60,113 bases of DNA from Clostridia bacterium. Lineage in GTDB: Bacteria > Bacillota > Clostridia > Christensenellales > QALW01. The notes under the pieces are model-generated. The model saw nothing but the letters and a program-made list of their open reading frames with translations. It searched no databases and was not told the DNA's origin. The stretch covers positions 1 through 60,113 of the forward strand of contig JAFXDC010000002.1 of assembly GCA_017516345.1 (NCBI GenBank), read 5' to 3'. The position numbers and the translations under genes are program-made. Positions 33,556 through 42,385 of the stretch are shown here, piece by piece (positions within the stretch are counted from its first letter, which is position 1; every line of letters begins with the position of its first letter).

Positions 33556-33601
33556 TTTTTGGCTCTCGCTCCCGCCCGCCCACCAGCGCGAGAGCCAAAA
33601 A
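33556..33601. repeat. 14-bp inverted repeat with C-rich loop
   Basis: TTTTTGGCTCTCGC (33556-33569) pairs perfectly with GCGAGAGCCAAAAA (33588-33601); the 18-base loop is CCCGCC-rich. It sits directly after the terminator. Its role is unknown; it could be a second terminator on either strand. Confidence 0.65.
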
Positions 33602-33695
33602 TCGCAGAGTATAAAAATATAACGACGTTTTGACCGTTTTTTACTCAATTATTAAAAATTCACACGTTAAAAGACCGATAAGAGCAACTTTTTCG

Positions 33696-33724
33696 TTGAA
33701 GGTTACTCTTTTTCGTGTTATAAT
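33696..33724 (+). promoter_or_regulatory. Promoter of the GT-C-like gene
   Basis: TTGAAG (33696-33701), 17 bases, TATAAT (33719-33724). Confidence 0.7.
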
Positions 33725-33781
33725 ATATCGGTATAATGCAATATTATTGCTTTTTGCAGCATATAATTAAGGAGATTAAAT

Positions 33782-35983
33782 ATGCAGGGAAGCTTTTTTG
33801 GAGATCTTCTTGCCGCAGTATATCTGCTTGCCTTCGTGCTTGGCGGTGTAGCGGTAGCAAATAGGATCTTTTATAAGGAGGATATGTTGACCCGCCTGAC
33901 GGTAGGAGCGACAATGGGCTCTTTTATGCTCATGTGGTTCCCGTCTCTGTTCTCTTTCTTCATGGGCTTTAACCTTTGGTCCCATCTGCTTGCCTTCGTG
34001 CTTATGGCGGCGGTTACCGTTGCGGTGTCCCTGCTTGTTAAGCATCACGGAAGCTTTGCCGTTAAGAAGCCGGTTATAAGCGTTCACGATGTGGTCGCGC
34101 TTACCTTCTTTGGCTTTGTTTTCATCTATTATGCGCTTACCCTTTCCTCACACACCATACCGATAATAGGTGGGGACGTGCATACCGGCCAGTGCACCTA
34201 TGGAGATATGAATATGCACCTTGGCTTCATCACAAGCGTTGCTACTCAGGGCTACTTTCCGCCCGAGTATTCCATTCTTCCGGGTACGCCCCTTAACTAT
34301 CCCTTCCTTTGCGATACGGTATCCTCAAGCCTTTATCTGATGGGTTGCTCTCTGCGCTTTGCATATATGGCGCCCATGCTGCTTGCGATGCTTCAGCTTA
34401 TGTCGGGCTTTTGGCTGCTTGTGCGTAACTGGTTTAAGGACAAGGCAAAGGCCAACGTGGCAAGCGTTCTGTTCTTCCTTTGCGGTGGCTTTGGCTTTAT
34501 CTATTTTATGGATCGACTCCGCGAGGATCCCGATAACTTTCTGCGCATATTTGAGGCGTTCTATAACACTCCCACCAACCTTGTGGACGAGGGCAATATA
34601 CGTTGGGTAAATATAATAGTCGATATGCTTATTCCTCAGCGTGCCACCCTTTTCGGTTGGTCGGTGCTATTCCCGCTTCTTGCCGTGCTGTATAAGGCGG
34701 TATTTGAAAATGAGGATAAATATTTTCTTCCCGCCGCAATATTTGCCGGCGGCTTGCCCATGATCCATACCCATTCCTTCCTGGCACTGGGACTGATCTG
34801 CGCGACCTGGCTCCTTTGGAGGCTTGGAAGAAGTGTTTTGGATGACCATCCGCACGGTAACCAAGGTAAAAAGTATATAAATACCGCTGTGTTGATAGCT
34901 GCGATCCCCACCGTGATCTGTCTGCTCTACGCACTTATTAATCTTGTCCTTAACGATGCCGACCGCCTTGATCCTGCCTCGCGTTCCTTGTACATCGCGC
35001 TTCCCGCCATCGGCCTTGTTGCGGGCTTGCTCCTTGCCGGTGTTTGGCTACTCGTGCTTAACGTTATCAATGGCAGGGCTAAGGACCTTGCGTGCACGTG
35101 GCTTGTGTTTCTTGCCGTCACGCTGGTGCTTGCCGTGCCTCAGCTTGTGAAATGGACCTTCTCCCAGGTGGGCGAGGGCACAATGCTTAAGGGACACTTT
35201 AACTGGGGCAATATTAACGATAATTACCTTTGGTTCTATATTAAAAATATCGGCGTCGTGGCTCTTCTGGCGGTTCCTGCGCTTTTAAATGCCAAAAAGC
35301 ACTTTAAGGTGGTGGCTCCCGCATTAGTGATATTCTTCATCGCCGAGTTCGTGGTCTTCAAGCCCAACGTCTACGATAACAATAAGCTTCTCTACGTCAG
35401 CTATGCGCTTGTGGCGTGCGTTGTCGCAAGCTATATGGTGGATGCCTACCGCGCCCTGAAAAAAGCCGATATCAAGGGCAGACGCGTGCTTGCCGTCATA
35501 GTGCTTATTTTGTGCACCTTCTCTGCGGTCCTTACCATGCATAGGGAGCAGGTGTCGGATTACGTGCTCTACGATAAGCATCAGCTTGCCGCGGCAGAGT
35601 ATATTGAGAAAAACGCGCCTTCCGATGCGGTGGTTTTGACCGAAACAAGACATAATAATGCAATTTCCTCCCTTACGGGCAGAAATATAGTATGCGGCTC
35701 AAGCTCGTTCCTCTATTATCACGGGGTAAACTATCACCAAAGCCAACAGGACGCAATGCTTATGCTTATGGATCCTATAAGGTTTAATGACCTTATGGAG
35801 AAATACAGCGTTGATTATATCCTTGTAAGTAATTATGAGCGCTCTGCATACAGAGAGTTTTATAAGCTTTACAGCGGTGGATATCCGGGCTATACGACCG
35901 AGATAAACGAGAATATGCTCGCAGAGAATTTTGAGCTTGTCTTTTCAAGCGGCGACGTTAATATTTATAAGGTCACAAATTAA
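33782..35983 (+). CDS. Large multi-pass membrane protein, GT-C-like
   Basis: The 733-aa protein has 13 or more membrane segments and a C-terminal extracytoplasmic part of about 150 residues. An acidic loop after the third or fourth segment (GGDVHTGQCTYGDMNMH) resembles the catalytic loop of GT-C-fold lipid-linked sugar transferases. The C-terminal block IEKNAPSDAVVLTETRHNN also occurs in such proteins. The exact family was not recognised. It probably transfers a sugar from a lipid carrier outside the membrane. It has its own promoter, and gpsA follows 21 bases later. Confidence 0.65.
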   Translation: MQGSFFGDLLAAVYLLAFVLGGVAVANRIFYKEDMLTRLTVGATMGSFMLMWFPSLFSFFMGFNLWSHLLAFVLMAAVTVAVSLLVKHHGSFAVKKPVISVHDVVALTFFGFVFIYYALTLSSHTIPIIGGDVHTGQCTYGDMNMHLGFITSVATQGYFPPEYSILPGTPLNYPFLCDTVSSSLYLMGCSLRFAYMAPMLLAMLQLMSGFWLLVRNWFKDKAKANVASVLFFLCGGFGFIYFMDRLREDPDNFLRIFEAFYNTPTNLVDEGNIRWVNIIVDMLIPQRATLFGWSVLFPLLAVLYKAVFENEDKYFLPAAIFAGGLPMIHTHSFLALGLICATWLLWRLGRSVLDDHPHGNQGKKYINTAVLIAAIPTVICLLYALINLVLNDADRLDPASRSLYIALPAIGLVAGLLLAGVWLLVLNVINGRAKDLACTWLVFLAVTLVLAVPQLVKWTFSQVGEGTMLKGHFNWGNINDNYLWFYIKNIGVVALLAVPALLNAKKHFKVVAPALVIFFIAEFVVFKPNVYDNNKLLYVSYALVACVVASYMVDAYRALKKADIKGRRVLAVIVLILCTFSAVLTMHREQVSDYVLYDKHQLAAAEYIEKNAPSDAVVLTETRHNNAISSLTGRNIVCGSSSFLYYHGVNYHQSQQDAMLMLMDPIRFNDLMEKYSVDYILVSNYERSAYREFYKLYSGGYPGYTTEINENMLAENFELVFSSGDVNIYKVTN

Positions 35984-36004
35984 GTAATATAAAGCAGGTA
36001 AAAA

Positions 36005-36976
36005 ATGAACAACAATAACGTAACTGTAATCGGCAGCGGCAGATGGGGCTCCTTTATAGCCTGGTATTTAAGCACGCTGGGTAAAAACGTGCTAATATAT
36101 GGCAGAGGGGACTCCGAGCGCTTTAACGCACTTCGGACACAGCGCGGTAACGAACATCTTAAATATAACGATACCGTAAGCTTTACCGACGATCTTAAAA
36201 AAGCGATAGAGCATGCCGACGCCATATACGTGTCCATTTCCGCCCAGGCGGTAAGGGATTTTATGCGTCAATTGGCCCTTGTGGGTGTCAAAAAGGAAAA
36301 GATCATCGTGCTATGCATGAAGGGGCTTGAGGAGCGCACAGGGGAGAGACTCTCCACCATAGTTAGCTCCACGCTCCACGGTCACGAAAACGTAGCGATC
36401 TGGGTTGGTCCGGGCCACGTTCAGGACTTTCTTGCGGGCAGACCTAACTGCATGGTAATAGACTCCGCCAAGCAGGAGCTTGTTCCGTTCCTCGCGGAGG
36501 ATCTTACAAGTCATCTGATACGCTTTTATAAGGGTGATGATATAATCGGCAACGAGGTAGGTGCAGCCGCAAAGAACGTTATAGGTATTGCCGCAGGTGC
36601 TCTTGACGGACTGGGATGCCCCGCACTCAAGGGTGCGCTGATGGCAAGAGGTGCCCGCGAGGTGGGCAGACTTATAGCTGCAATGGGCGGAAAGGGGATA
36701 TCGGCATACGGGCTTGCTCATCTTGGAGATTATGAGGCGACCCTTTTTAGCGAGTTTAGTCATAACCGCAAATACGGACGAGCCTTGGCAGAGGGTAAGC
36801 AGTTTGACAGTCTTGCGGAGGGAAGATCCACAAGCAAGGCGCTGATGGTCTTAAGCGCGCTTTACGACGTGGATATGCCTATATGCACCGGCGTGTACGA
36901 GGTGATCTACAGCGGTGCGGACATCAAGACCGTGATAAACGATATGTTCCTTAGAAATATAAAAAAGGAATTTTGA
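36005..36976 (+). CDS. gpsA: NAD(P)-dependent glycerol-3-phosphate dehydrogenase
   Basis: The 323-aa protein has Rossmann motif GSGRWGSF, the CMKGLE strand, the catalytic Lys in AAAKNVIGIAAG and the C-terminal block LAHLGDYEATLFSEFSHNR, in line with GpsA. It makes sn-glycerol 3-phosphate for phospholipids from dihydroxyacetone phosphate. A second, more divergent family member is at 17708. Start ATG follows GCAGGT. A DNA-repair-like gene and a lipoprotein follow closely. Confidence 0.88.
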   Translation: MNNNNVTVIGSGRWGSFIAWYLSTLGKNVLIYGRGDSERFNALRTQRGNEHLKYNDTVSFTDDLKKAIEHADAIYVSISAQAVRDFMRQLALVGVKKEKIIVLCMKGLEERTGERLSTIVSSTLHGHENVAIWVGPGHVQDFLAGRPNCMVIDSAKQELVPFLAEDLTSHLIRFYKGDDIIGNEVGAAAKNVIGIAAGALDGLGCPALKGALMARGAREVGRLIAAMGGKGISAYGLAHLGDYEATLFSEFSHNRKYGRALAEGKQFDSLAEGRSTSKALMVLSALYDVDMPICTGVYEVIYSGADIKTVINDMFLRNIKKEF

Positions 36977-36983
36977 GCTGTAA

Positions 36984-37298
36984 ATGAGCAATACCTTTGA
37001 TAAAATTTATGATGCAGTAAAGCTTATTCCAAGGGGATACGTTGCAACCTACGGTCAAGTGGCTCGACTTGCGGGAAATCCAAGGTGGGCAAGGATAGTA
37101 GGATATGCGCTTCACGTAAACCCCGATCCGGAAAATATCAAATGCCACAGGGTGGTATTTAAGGACGGCTCGTTGACCGATGCCTTTGCCTTTGGAGGGC
37201 AGGAGGAGCAACGAAGGTTGCTTCTTGAGGAAGGGGTAAGCTTTCTGGAAGATCGAAAGGTGGATATGGAGAAATGTCAATATATAAAAAGCTTTTGA
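36984..37298 (+). CDS. MGMT/ATL-family DNA-binding protein
   Basis: The 104-aa protein is only the C-terminal DNA-binding domain of O6-alkylguanine-DNA alkyltransferases, with IPRGYVATYGQVARLAG and KCHRVV. The Cys of the active-site CHRV motif is present, unlike in the alkyltransferase-like proteins, which have Trp or Ala there, but the preceding Pro is Lys. It may repair or flag alkylated guanines. It starts seven bases after gpsA with a weak ribosome binding site and overlaps the next gene by 25 bases. Confidence 0.85.
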   Translation: MSNTFDKIYDAVKLIPRGYVATYGQVARLAGNPRWARIVGYALHVNPDPENIKCHRVVFKDGSLTDAFAFGGQEEQRRLLLEEGVSFLEDRKVDMEKCQYIKSF

Positions 37299-38233
37299 GT
37301 CTTGCTGCGGTGGCGTGCATATTGCTTTTGGCGGGATGCGGGGATAATACAGTACCCGAGGATACCACGCCGCCTCCGGCTACAACGCCCGATATTCCTG
37401 TTGGCGTTGTAAACGACGTTGTTCCGGGTAGATTTGCGGTAAAAGATAATAAGATATATTATGCGCTTTCGGATAGCATACTTTGCTATGATGAAACGGT
37501 CTCCCTTGTGGTGACCGCCGATGAGCCATCGTATCTCTGCCTTGTTGGAGATATTCTTTATTTCAGATGTGTAAGCAAGAGGGAGAACTACAAGCCCGCT
37601 GAGTATCAGATCAGAAGCGTGGATCTTACAAACGGAAGCGTTGCTATCTATGCAAACGGCAACATTAATTGTCTTTTGACTGCGCAGAGCAAGGTGTTTT
37701 ATCTGGAGGATCACTCAAGCCTATATAAGATAGAGAATACCTCAACTCAAGATATCTTAAGTGGGGAATTGTCCGATCCGTACGCCGCAAACGGAGCCAT
37801 CTACCTGGGAATAGACGGTAACCTGTGCAGATTTGATCCTTCGGGAGAGCAGTACAGCGTGCTGATTGATAAATGTTATCCCAATAATATCTCTGCAGAC
37901 GAGCAGACGGTATATTATTCCACCGAAGAAAACAGTGCACTTAGCTCTTACGGCATTGAATCGGGTACTGTGGTACAAAGCTCAATAAATAATTACGGCT
38001 TGGTGCTTGACGGCGGAGTACATTATTATGTGGTCAACAATGATGGCTTTGCTCTTATCAGGGCAACGGATAAGCACGTGGTGTTAGAGCTTGGCAGACT
38101 TCAAAATTGTTCGTCTCCTCTGTTTTATAAGGGGAACATATACTTCTTTATAAGCTCGGATGATTATTACGGGCTAATAAGCTGTGACCCCTTAACGGGA
38201 GAGATGACACGCCTTACTGAATCTGAGGGATAA
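37274..38233 (+). CDS. Lipoprotein with beta-propeller-like repeats
   Basis: The 319-aa protein has a signal peptide and lipobox (LLLAGC, Cys near 22), a Thr/Pro linker and a body of repeated beta-strands. Units such as NKIYYALSD, GDILYFRC, QTVYYSTEE and GNIYFFISSDD resemble the DUF5050/propeller proteins of Clostridia. Its function is unknown; it is probably a surface ligand-binding or scaffold protein. Start ATG after GGAG inside the MGMT-like gene. A terminator follows. Confidence 0.72.
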   Translation: MSIYKKLLSLAAVACILLLAGCGDNTVPEDTTPPPATTPDIPVGVVNDVVPGRFAVKDNKIYYALSDSILCYDETVSLVVTADEPSYLCLVGDILYFRCVSKRENYKPAEYQIRSVDLTNGSVAIYANGNINCLLTAQSKVFYLEDHSSLYKIENTSTQDILSGELSDPYAANGAIYLGIDGNLCRFDPSGEQYSVLIDKCYPNNISADEQTVYYSTEENSALSSYGIESGTVVQSSINNYGLVLDGGVHYYVVNNDGFALIRATDKHVVLELGRLQNCSSPLFYKGNIYFFISSDDYYGLISCDPLTGEMTRLTESEG

Positions 38234-38260
38234 GTCTTGAATTAGTATTATTAAAAAAAT

Positions 38261-38294
38261 AAGACTCTTGCTTTTCGCGAGAGTCTTTTTCTTT
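38261..38294 (+). terminator. Terminator after lipoprotein gene
   Basis: AAGACTCTTGC and GCGAGAGTCTT pair around TTTTC, followed by T-rich sequence. Confidence 0.82.
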
Positions 38295-38299
38295 TTAGC

Positions 38300-38440
38300 A
38301 CTACAGTAATTGAGGCGCACACGCTCGCCGCGCGACTTCCGCTTCCGCTTGCGCTCCACCTTCCGCCGCGGCTCGTGGTGCTTGCCTTTGTGTGCATCTT
38401 AATTTCTCTACAGGGTCCTTGTATGTGCTACAGGTTAAAA
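38300..38440. other. GC-rich pyrimidine-biased intergenic stretch
   Basis: This 140-base region between two convergent terminators contains CCGCTTCCGCTTGCGCTCC-like pyrimidine tracts and the pair GCACAC/GTGTGC. No gene, promoter or conserved RNA recognised. Confidence 0.4.
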
Positions 38441-38444
38441 GTGA

Positions 38445-38475
38445 CAAAAAAATAACGGCGGTTTAACCGCCGTTA
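38445..38475 (-). terminator. Terminator of pfkA
   Basis: TAACGGCGGTTTAACCGCCGTTA is a near-perfect palindrome; on the minus strand TTTTTTTGT follows. Confidence 0.88.
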
Positions 38476-38480
38476 AAGCA

Positions 38481-39440
38481 TTATATACAAAGAACGTTTG
38501 CAAGATTGTAAATGTTGTTGTTTACCTCGTGCTCGATCTTGAGAGCAGAGTGGATGTCCATATGGAAGATCTGATCGTCCTTGATTCCCACTACCTGTCC
38601 GCCCAGGCCCTTATCAAGAAGATTTACAGCATAGAAGCCGAACATGCTTGCAAGCTGAGTGTCCCTTGCTGAAGGTGCACCGCCGCGCTGAATGTGACCA
38701 AGCACGGTAGCGCGTGCTTGCATTCCGGTACGCTCCTCAATTATCTTACTGACCTCGTGACCGCTTCCGCAGCCTTCTGCAAGCAGAACGATGGAGGCCA
38801 TTTTGCCGCGCTCCTTGCCGCGGAGAAGGTTTGCACAAATATAATCAATGTTCCATTCGCGCTCGGGAATGATGATGGACTCGGCGCCGCCTATAAGACC
38901 TGCATAAAGGGCAAGATCACCGCATTTGTTACCCATTACCTCAACAACGCTTACGCGGTCGTGGCTTGTCATGGTGTCGCGTATCTTGCGAATGGCGTCA
39001 AGTATGGTGTTAAGAGCTGTGTCAAAGCCTAAGGTATAGTCGGTGTAAGCAAGATCGTTGTCGATGGTGCCCGGAATGCCGATGGCGGGAATGCCGTAAT
39101 TTGTCAGCACCTGTGCGCCCTGGAAGGAGCCGTCGCCGCCGATGACAACTATGCCCTCAATACCGCGCTCGCGGATATTATTAAGAGCCACCGCTTGCCA
39201 TTCTTTGGTTTTGAATTCAAGACAGCGTGCAGTCTTGAGCATGGTTCCGCCGCGGTTGATTATATCCCCAACCGAGCGAAGATCCATTTCGTGCATTTTA
39301 TTTTCAATAAGCCCGCGGAAGCCACACTCGATTCCGATGGGGGTCATGCCGTGATATATAGCAGTGCGTACAGCCGCACGTATGCAGGCGTTCATGCCCG
39401 GTGCATCGCCGCCGCTTGTAAGTATACCGATCTTTTTCAT
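38481..39440 (-). CDS. pfkA: 6-phosphofructokinase
   Basis: The 319-aa protein is ATP-dependent PfkA. It shows ILTSGGDAPGMN for ATP binding, GGDGSFQGA, the fructose-6-phosphate site PGTIDNDL and MGNKCGDLA, and GHIQRGG. The Gly of GGDGS (residue near 104) fits ATP as donor; PPi enzymes have Asp there. It catalyses the committed step of glycolysis in the cytoplasm. It has its own promoter and terminator. Start ATG is preceded by CAGGTG. Confidence 0.96.
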   Translation of the reverse strand: MKKIGILTSGGDAPGMNACIRAAVRTAIYHGMTPIGIECGFRGLIENKMHEMDLRSVGDIINRGGTMLKTARCLEFKTKEWQAVALNNIRERGIEGIVVIGGDGSFQGAQVLTNYGIPAIGIPGTIDNDLAYTDYTLGFDTALNTILDAIRKIRDTMTSHDRVSVVEVMGNKCGDLALYAGLIGGAESIIIPEREWNIDYICANLLRGKERGKMASIVLLAEGCGSGHEVSKIIEERTGMQARATVLGHIQRGGAPSARDTQLASMFGFYAVNLLDKGLGGQVVGIKDDQIFHMDIHSALKIEHEVNNNIYNLANVLCI

Positions 39441-39864
39441 TTTATGTTTTCACCTGAACCTTTCCTGTTGTGACATTGTACTTAAAGCCAATACACGTTT
39501 AAAACATAAATATTATTCTCGAATTAACAGTATATCAAATAGTGTGATGTTTGACTAGCGTTTTTAATCAAAAAAATAGCATTTTTCGCATTTTTAATGA
39601 AAAAAATAAAGATTTATGCTTGTTTTTATGATGATTGGCCTTTATATTTGTCTTTAAGACGGTGGACCGAATATTTCATGATATAAATTATGCAAAGCGG
39701 TGTTAACAGGTGAGCACGTAATATTATCTGCACATTAACTTTCGTCAATAATAGTGATTTAAAGTCAAAATCATTCAAAGGGAAAATGAGTAAGGTCAAG
39801 GAATATAAAAATGAAAAATACATATGTAGCCAAAAATATGTTTTTTGTGCGGAAAGGAAAAATT
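39441..39864. other. Gene-free region between pfkA and minD
   Basis: 424 AT-rich bases. They hold the pfkA promoter at 39510-39538 on the minus strand and the minD leader, where AAAGGA precedes ATG 39865. An in-frame extension of minD back to 39811 has no ribosome binding site. minC, usual before minD, is not here. Confidence 0.6.
39510..39538 (-). promoter_or_regulatory. Promoter of pfkA
   Basis: On the minus strand TTGATA (39538-39533), 17 bases, TAATAT (39515-39510). Confidence 0.55.
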
Positions 39865-40656
39865 ATGGGGAGATCAATAGTTATTACCTCCGGAAAAGGA
39901 GGAGTGGGCAAAACCACAGCCACGGTAAATATAGGGGCGGCGCTTGCTCAAAGCGGGAAAAACGTTCTGCTGATGGATGCGGATCTTGGGCTTCGCAATC
40001 TTGACCTTATGCTGGGAGTGGAGAACAGAATAGTCTACGATGTGGTGGATGTGCTGGAGGGCAGATGCAGGGTGCGTCAGGCAATAGTTAAAAATAAAAG
40101 CAACGAGCGCCTGGCACTGCTTCCTGCATCCCAAACCAAGAATAAGGATGCGATAAAAAGCGGGCAGATGCAAAAGCTCATAAACGAGCTTAAAAGCAAT
40201 TATGACTTTATCCTGATAGATTGTCCCGCGGGCATTGAAAAGGGCTTCAGCAACGCCGTGGAGGGTGCTGATGAGGCGATCATAGTTTGCACTCCGGAGA
40301 TAGCCTCTGTAAGGGATGCCGATCGCGTGGCGGGCTTGCTTGCGGGCAGTGAGGTGGATAAGGTGCGCCTGCTTGTAAACAGGGTAAAAAACGAGCTTGT
40401 CCGCAAGCACGAGATGATGAGCGTTACCGACGTAGAGGAGATAATGGGAATTACCGCTATAGGAGCTGTACCCGATGACCCGATGGTGGTAAGGGCTGCA
40501 AACCTCGGCGAGCCGCTCGTAAACTGGATGCGCTCGGGTGCAAGCAGAGAATATAAGAAGGTGGCATATAAGCTTTTAGGGTTGCGCGAGACCGAGCCTC
40601 AAAGTAAAAATATAAGACTGATGCTGCGAAGACTCTTTGGCTCGGATGCGGGATGA
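39865..40656 (+). CDS. minD: Septum site-determining ATPase MinD
   Basis: The 263-aa protein has the deviant Walker A GKGGVGKTT (near 10), switch blocks DADLGLRNLD and DCPAGIE, and a C-terminal tail (KNIRLMLRRLFG) that fits an amphipathic membrane-targeting helix. It binds the membrane in its ATP form and positions the division inhibitor MinC. Start ATG 39865 follows GGAAAGGA. minE follows 11 bases later; minC is not next to it. Confidence 0.93.
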   Translation: MGRSIVITSGKGGVGKTTATVNIGAALAQSGKNVLLMDADLGLRNLDLMLGVENRIVYDVVDVLEGRCRVRQAIVKNKSNERLALLPASQTKNKDAIKSGQMQKLINELKSNYDFILIDCPAGIEKGFSNAVEGADEAIIVCTPEIASVRDADRVAGLLAGSEVDKVRLLVNRVKNELVRKHEMMSVTDVEEIMGITAIGAVPDDPMVVRAANLGEPLVNWMRSGASREYKKVAYKLLGLRETEPQSKNIRLMLRRLFGSDAG

Positions 40657-40667
40657 TGAGGTGTAAG

Positions 40668-40937
40668 ATGACGTTTATAAAAAAACTGTGTGAAAGATTG
40701 TTCAAAAAAAGAAGCGCTAGGGTGGTCAAGTGTCGATTGAAGCAAATAATCTCCTGCGACAGGCTTGCCGTTTCTCCTTCCCTTATTCAAAGGATACAGG
40801 GCGCGCTTGAGGAGGTCCTTACATCGGAGCTTGGCGCGGGGGAGCTACTCGTTGCGATAAGCAGTAAACGAAGCGGCGAGGGCACCGAGCTTACGGTGAA
40901 TGCTTCATTTGCGGGAATACAGACCCCGGCTGCATAA
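40668..40937 (+). CDS. minE: Cell division topological specificity factor MinE
   Basis: The 89-aa protein has an N-terminal amphipathic segment (TFIKKLCERLFKK), the MinD-contact helix (ARVVKCRLKQIISCDR) and the C-terminal topological domain (ALEEVLTSEL). This order and size fit MinE. It stimulates the MinD ATPase and drives Min oscillation or patterning. GAGGTG precedes the ATG. rodA follows 156 bases later with its own leader. Confidence 0.85.
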   Translation: MTFIKKLCERLFKKRSARVVKCRLKQIISCDRLAVSPSLIQRIQGALEEVLTSELGAGELLVAISSKRSGEGTELTVNASFAGIQTPAA

Positions 40938-41093
40938 AATAGGTCTCCAAATACCGTTTTTTACGCAAGCAATACCCAAAAGATGTATAAGTGAAAATAT
41001 AAATACATATTAATTAATTATTCATAAATTATTTGTAGATTTTTGTCCGTATTTATGATACAATAATAAAAACAAGCATAAAAAGGACAAAAA

Positions 41094-42242
41094 ATGAATT
41101 TTTTGGGTATTAAATTCAAAAAAATTGAATATATCGTCCCCGCACTTGTATTGGTGCTGGTGCTGGTGGGCTTTGTTGCCCTTACCATAGCCACCGCAAG
41201 CCCCTTTACCGGGGAGGAGCTCACCTTCGGCGAGATAATGGCGAATCTTGATTTCTCCATCGTGGGACTTCAAGCCATATTCTTTGTTATAGGTGTGGCT
41301 ATAATGCTTGTGCTTATGTTTGTTGATTACCGCATCTACAGTAAGATATGGTTTCTTGTCCTGCTTGTCGGCCTTGCGCTTCTGGGACTTGTTGCGGTGT
41401 TCGGAAGTGCGTTGGGCGGCACAAAGGGGTGGATATATATCGGCTCCTTTACGGTACAGCCCTCTGAGATAGTCAAGCTTGCCATGATACTTGTCTGCGC
41501 TAAATTTCTTGCAGAGAGCCCGCTTGAAAAATTTACAGATGTGCTTCCCGCGGTTGGTGTGTTCGTTGCCATAATAGCGGTACTACTGTATCAGATGGAC
41601 ATCGGAACCACTATAGTTTACGTGGTTGCCTTCGTTGGCATGGCATTTCTTGCAGGTATGAAGCTTCGTCATATGGGGATATTTGCCGGGGCAGCACTTG
41701 CGTTCGGAGTCTTTGCGTGGTTTGTTCTGCTTGGACCAAAGCAACAGTCCAGAATAATAAACTTCTTTAACCGTACCGGAGACAGCGATGCCTTCCTTCA
41801 GCTCAATCACTCCATAGCCGCCATAGGCTCGGGCGGTTTTGCGGGGAAGGGGCTCTTCAGCGTGGGTGCACTCAGTCAGCTTGATTATGTTCCCGTGCTC
41901 GAGACCGACTTTATTTTCGTTGCCATTGCTGAATCCTTCGGGTTTGTGGGATGCTTTATATTGCTTGTTATCTATGCCGTGCTGATATTCAGGCTTTTCC
42001 TCATCGCACGCCGTACGGAGGACAGATTCGGTGCCATTATAATCTACGGTATAATGTTTATGCTCATGTTCCACGTCTTTGAAAATATCGGTATGACCAT
42101 AGGCATAATGCCCATAACCGGCATTCCCTTGCCCTTTATAAGCAAGGGGGGAACAAGCATGATAACAAATATGGCGGCTATAGGTTTGGTGTTGTCGGTG
42201 TGCTACCATGCGCCCGATAAGGAGAGAGAATCCACCCTTTAA
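41094..42242 (+). CDS. rodA: SEDS peptidoglycan polymerase, RodA-type
   Basis: The 382-aa protein has about ten membrane segments and SEDS blocks KGWIYIGSFTVQPSE, ETDFIFVAIAESFG and the closing PLPFISKGGTSM. It polymerises glycan strands for cell elongation together with a class B PBP. It lies just after minD-minE, a common cell-shape neighbourhood. Roda rather than FtsW is suggested by this context, though FtsW cannot be fully excluded. The start follows AAAAGGAC. Confidence 0.88.
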   Translation: MNFLGIKFKKIEYIVPALVLVLVLVGFVALTIATASPFTGEELTFGEIMANLDFSIVGLQAIFFVIGVAIMLVLMFVDYRIYSKIWFLVLLVGLALLGLVAVFGSALGGTKGWIYIGSFTVQPSEIVKLAMILVCAKFLAESPLEKFTDVLPAVGVFVAIIAVLLYQMDIGTTIVYVVAFVGMAFLAGMKLRHMGIFAGAALAFGVFAWFVLLGPKQQSRIINFFNRTGDSDAFLQLNHSIAAIGSGGFAGKGLFSVGALSQLDYVPVLETDFIFVAIAESFGFVGCFILLVIYAVLIFRLFLIARRTEDRFGAIIIYGIMFMLMFHVFENIGMTIGIMPITGIPLPFISKGGTSMITNMAAIGLVLSVCYHAPDKERESTL

Positions 42243-42248
42243 AGCTGT

Positions 42249-42297
42249 AATTCGCCGAATTTTGCCTCTCGTGGCTTAAAAATACGGCGAATTTCTA
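42249..42297 (+). terminator. Possible terminator of rodA
   Basis: AATTCGCCG (42249-42257) pairs with CGGCGAATT (42285-42293) across a 27-base loop, followed by TCTATATT. The T-tract is poor. Confidence 0.5.
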
Positions 42298-42350
42298 TAT
42301 TATCGCGTTGATTTATGTATTTTTCAGCATCTGCTACGGTGTTACGAGAC

Positions 42351-42379
42351 TTGTTTTTTTGAATTGTTTGTGATATAAT
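42351..42379 (+). promoter_or_regulatory. Promoter of the OLE RNA
   Basis: TTGTTT (42351-42356), 17 bases, TATAAT (42374-42379). Transcription would begin near 42386. Confidence 0.7.
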
Positions 42380-42385
42380 AATTTT

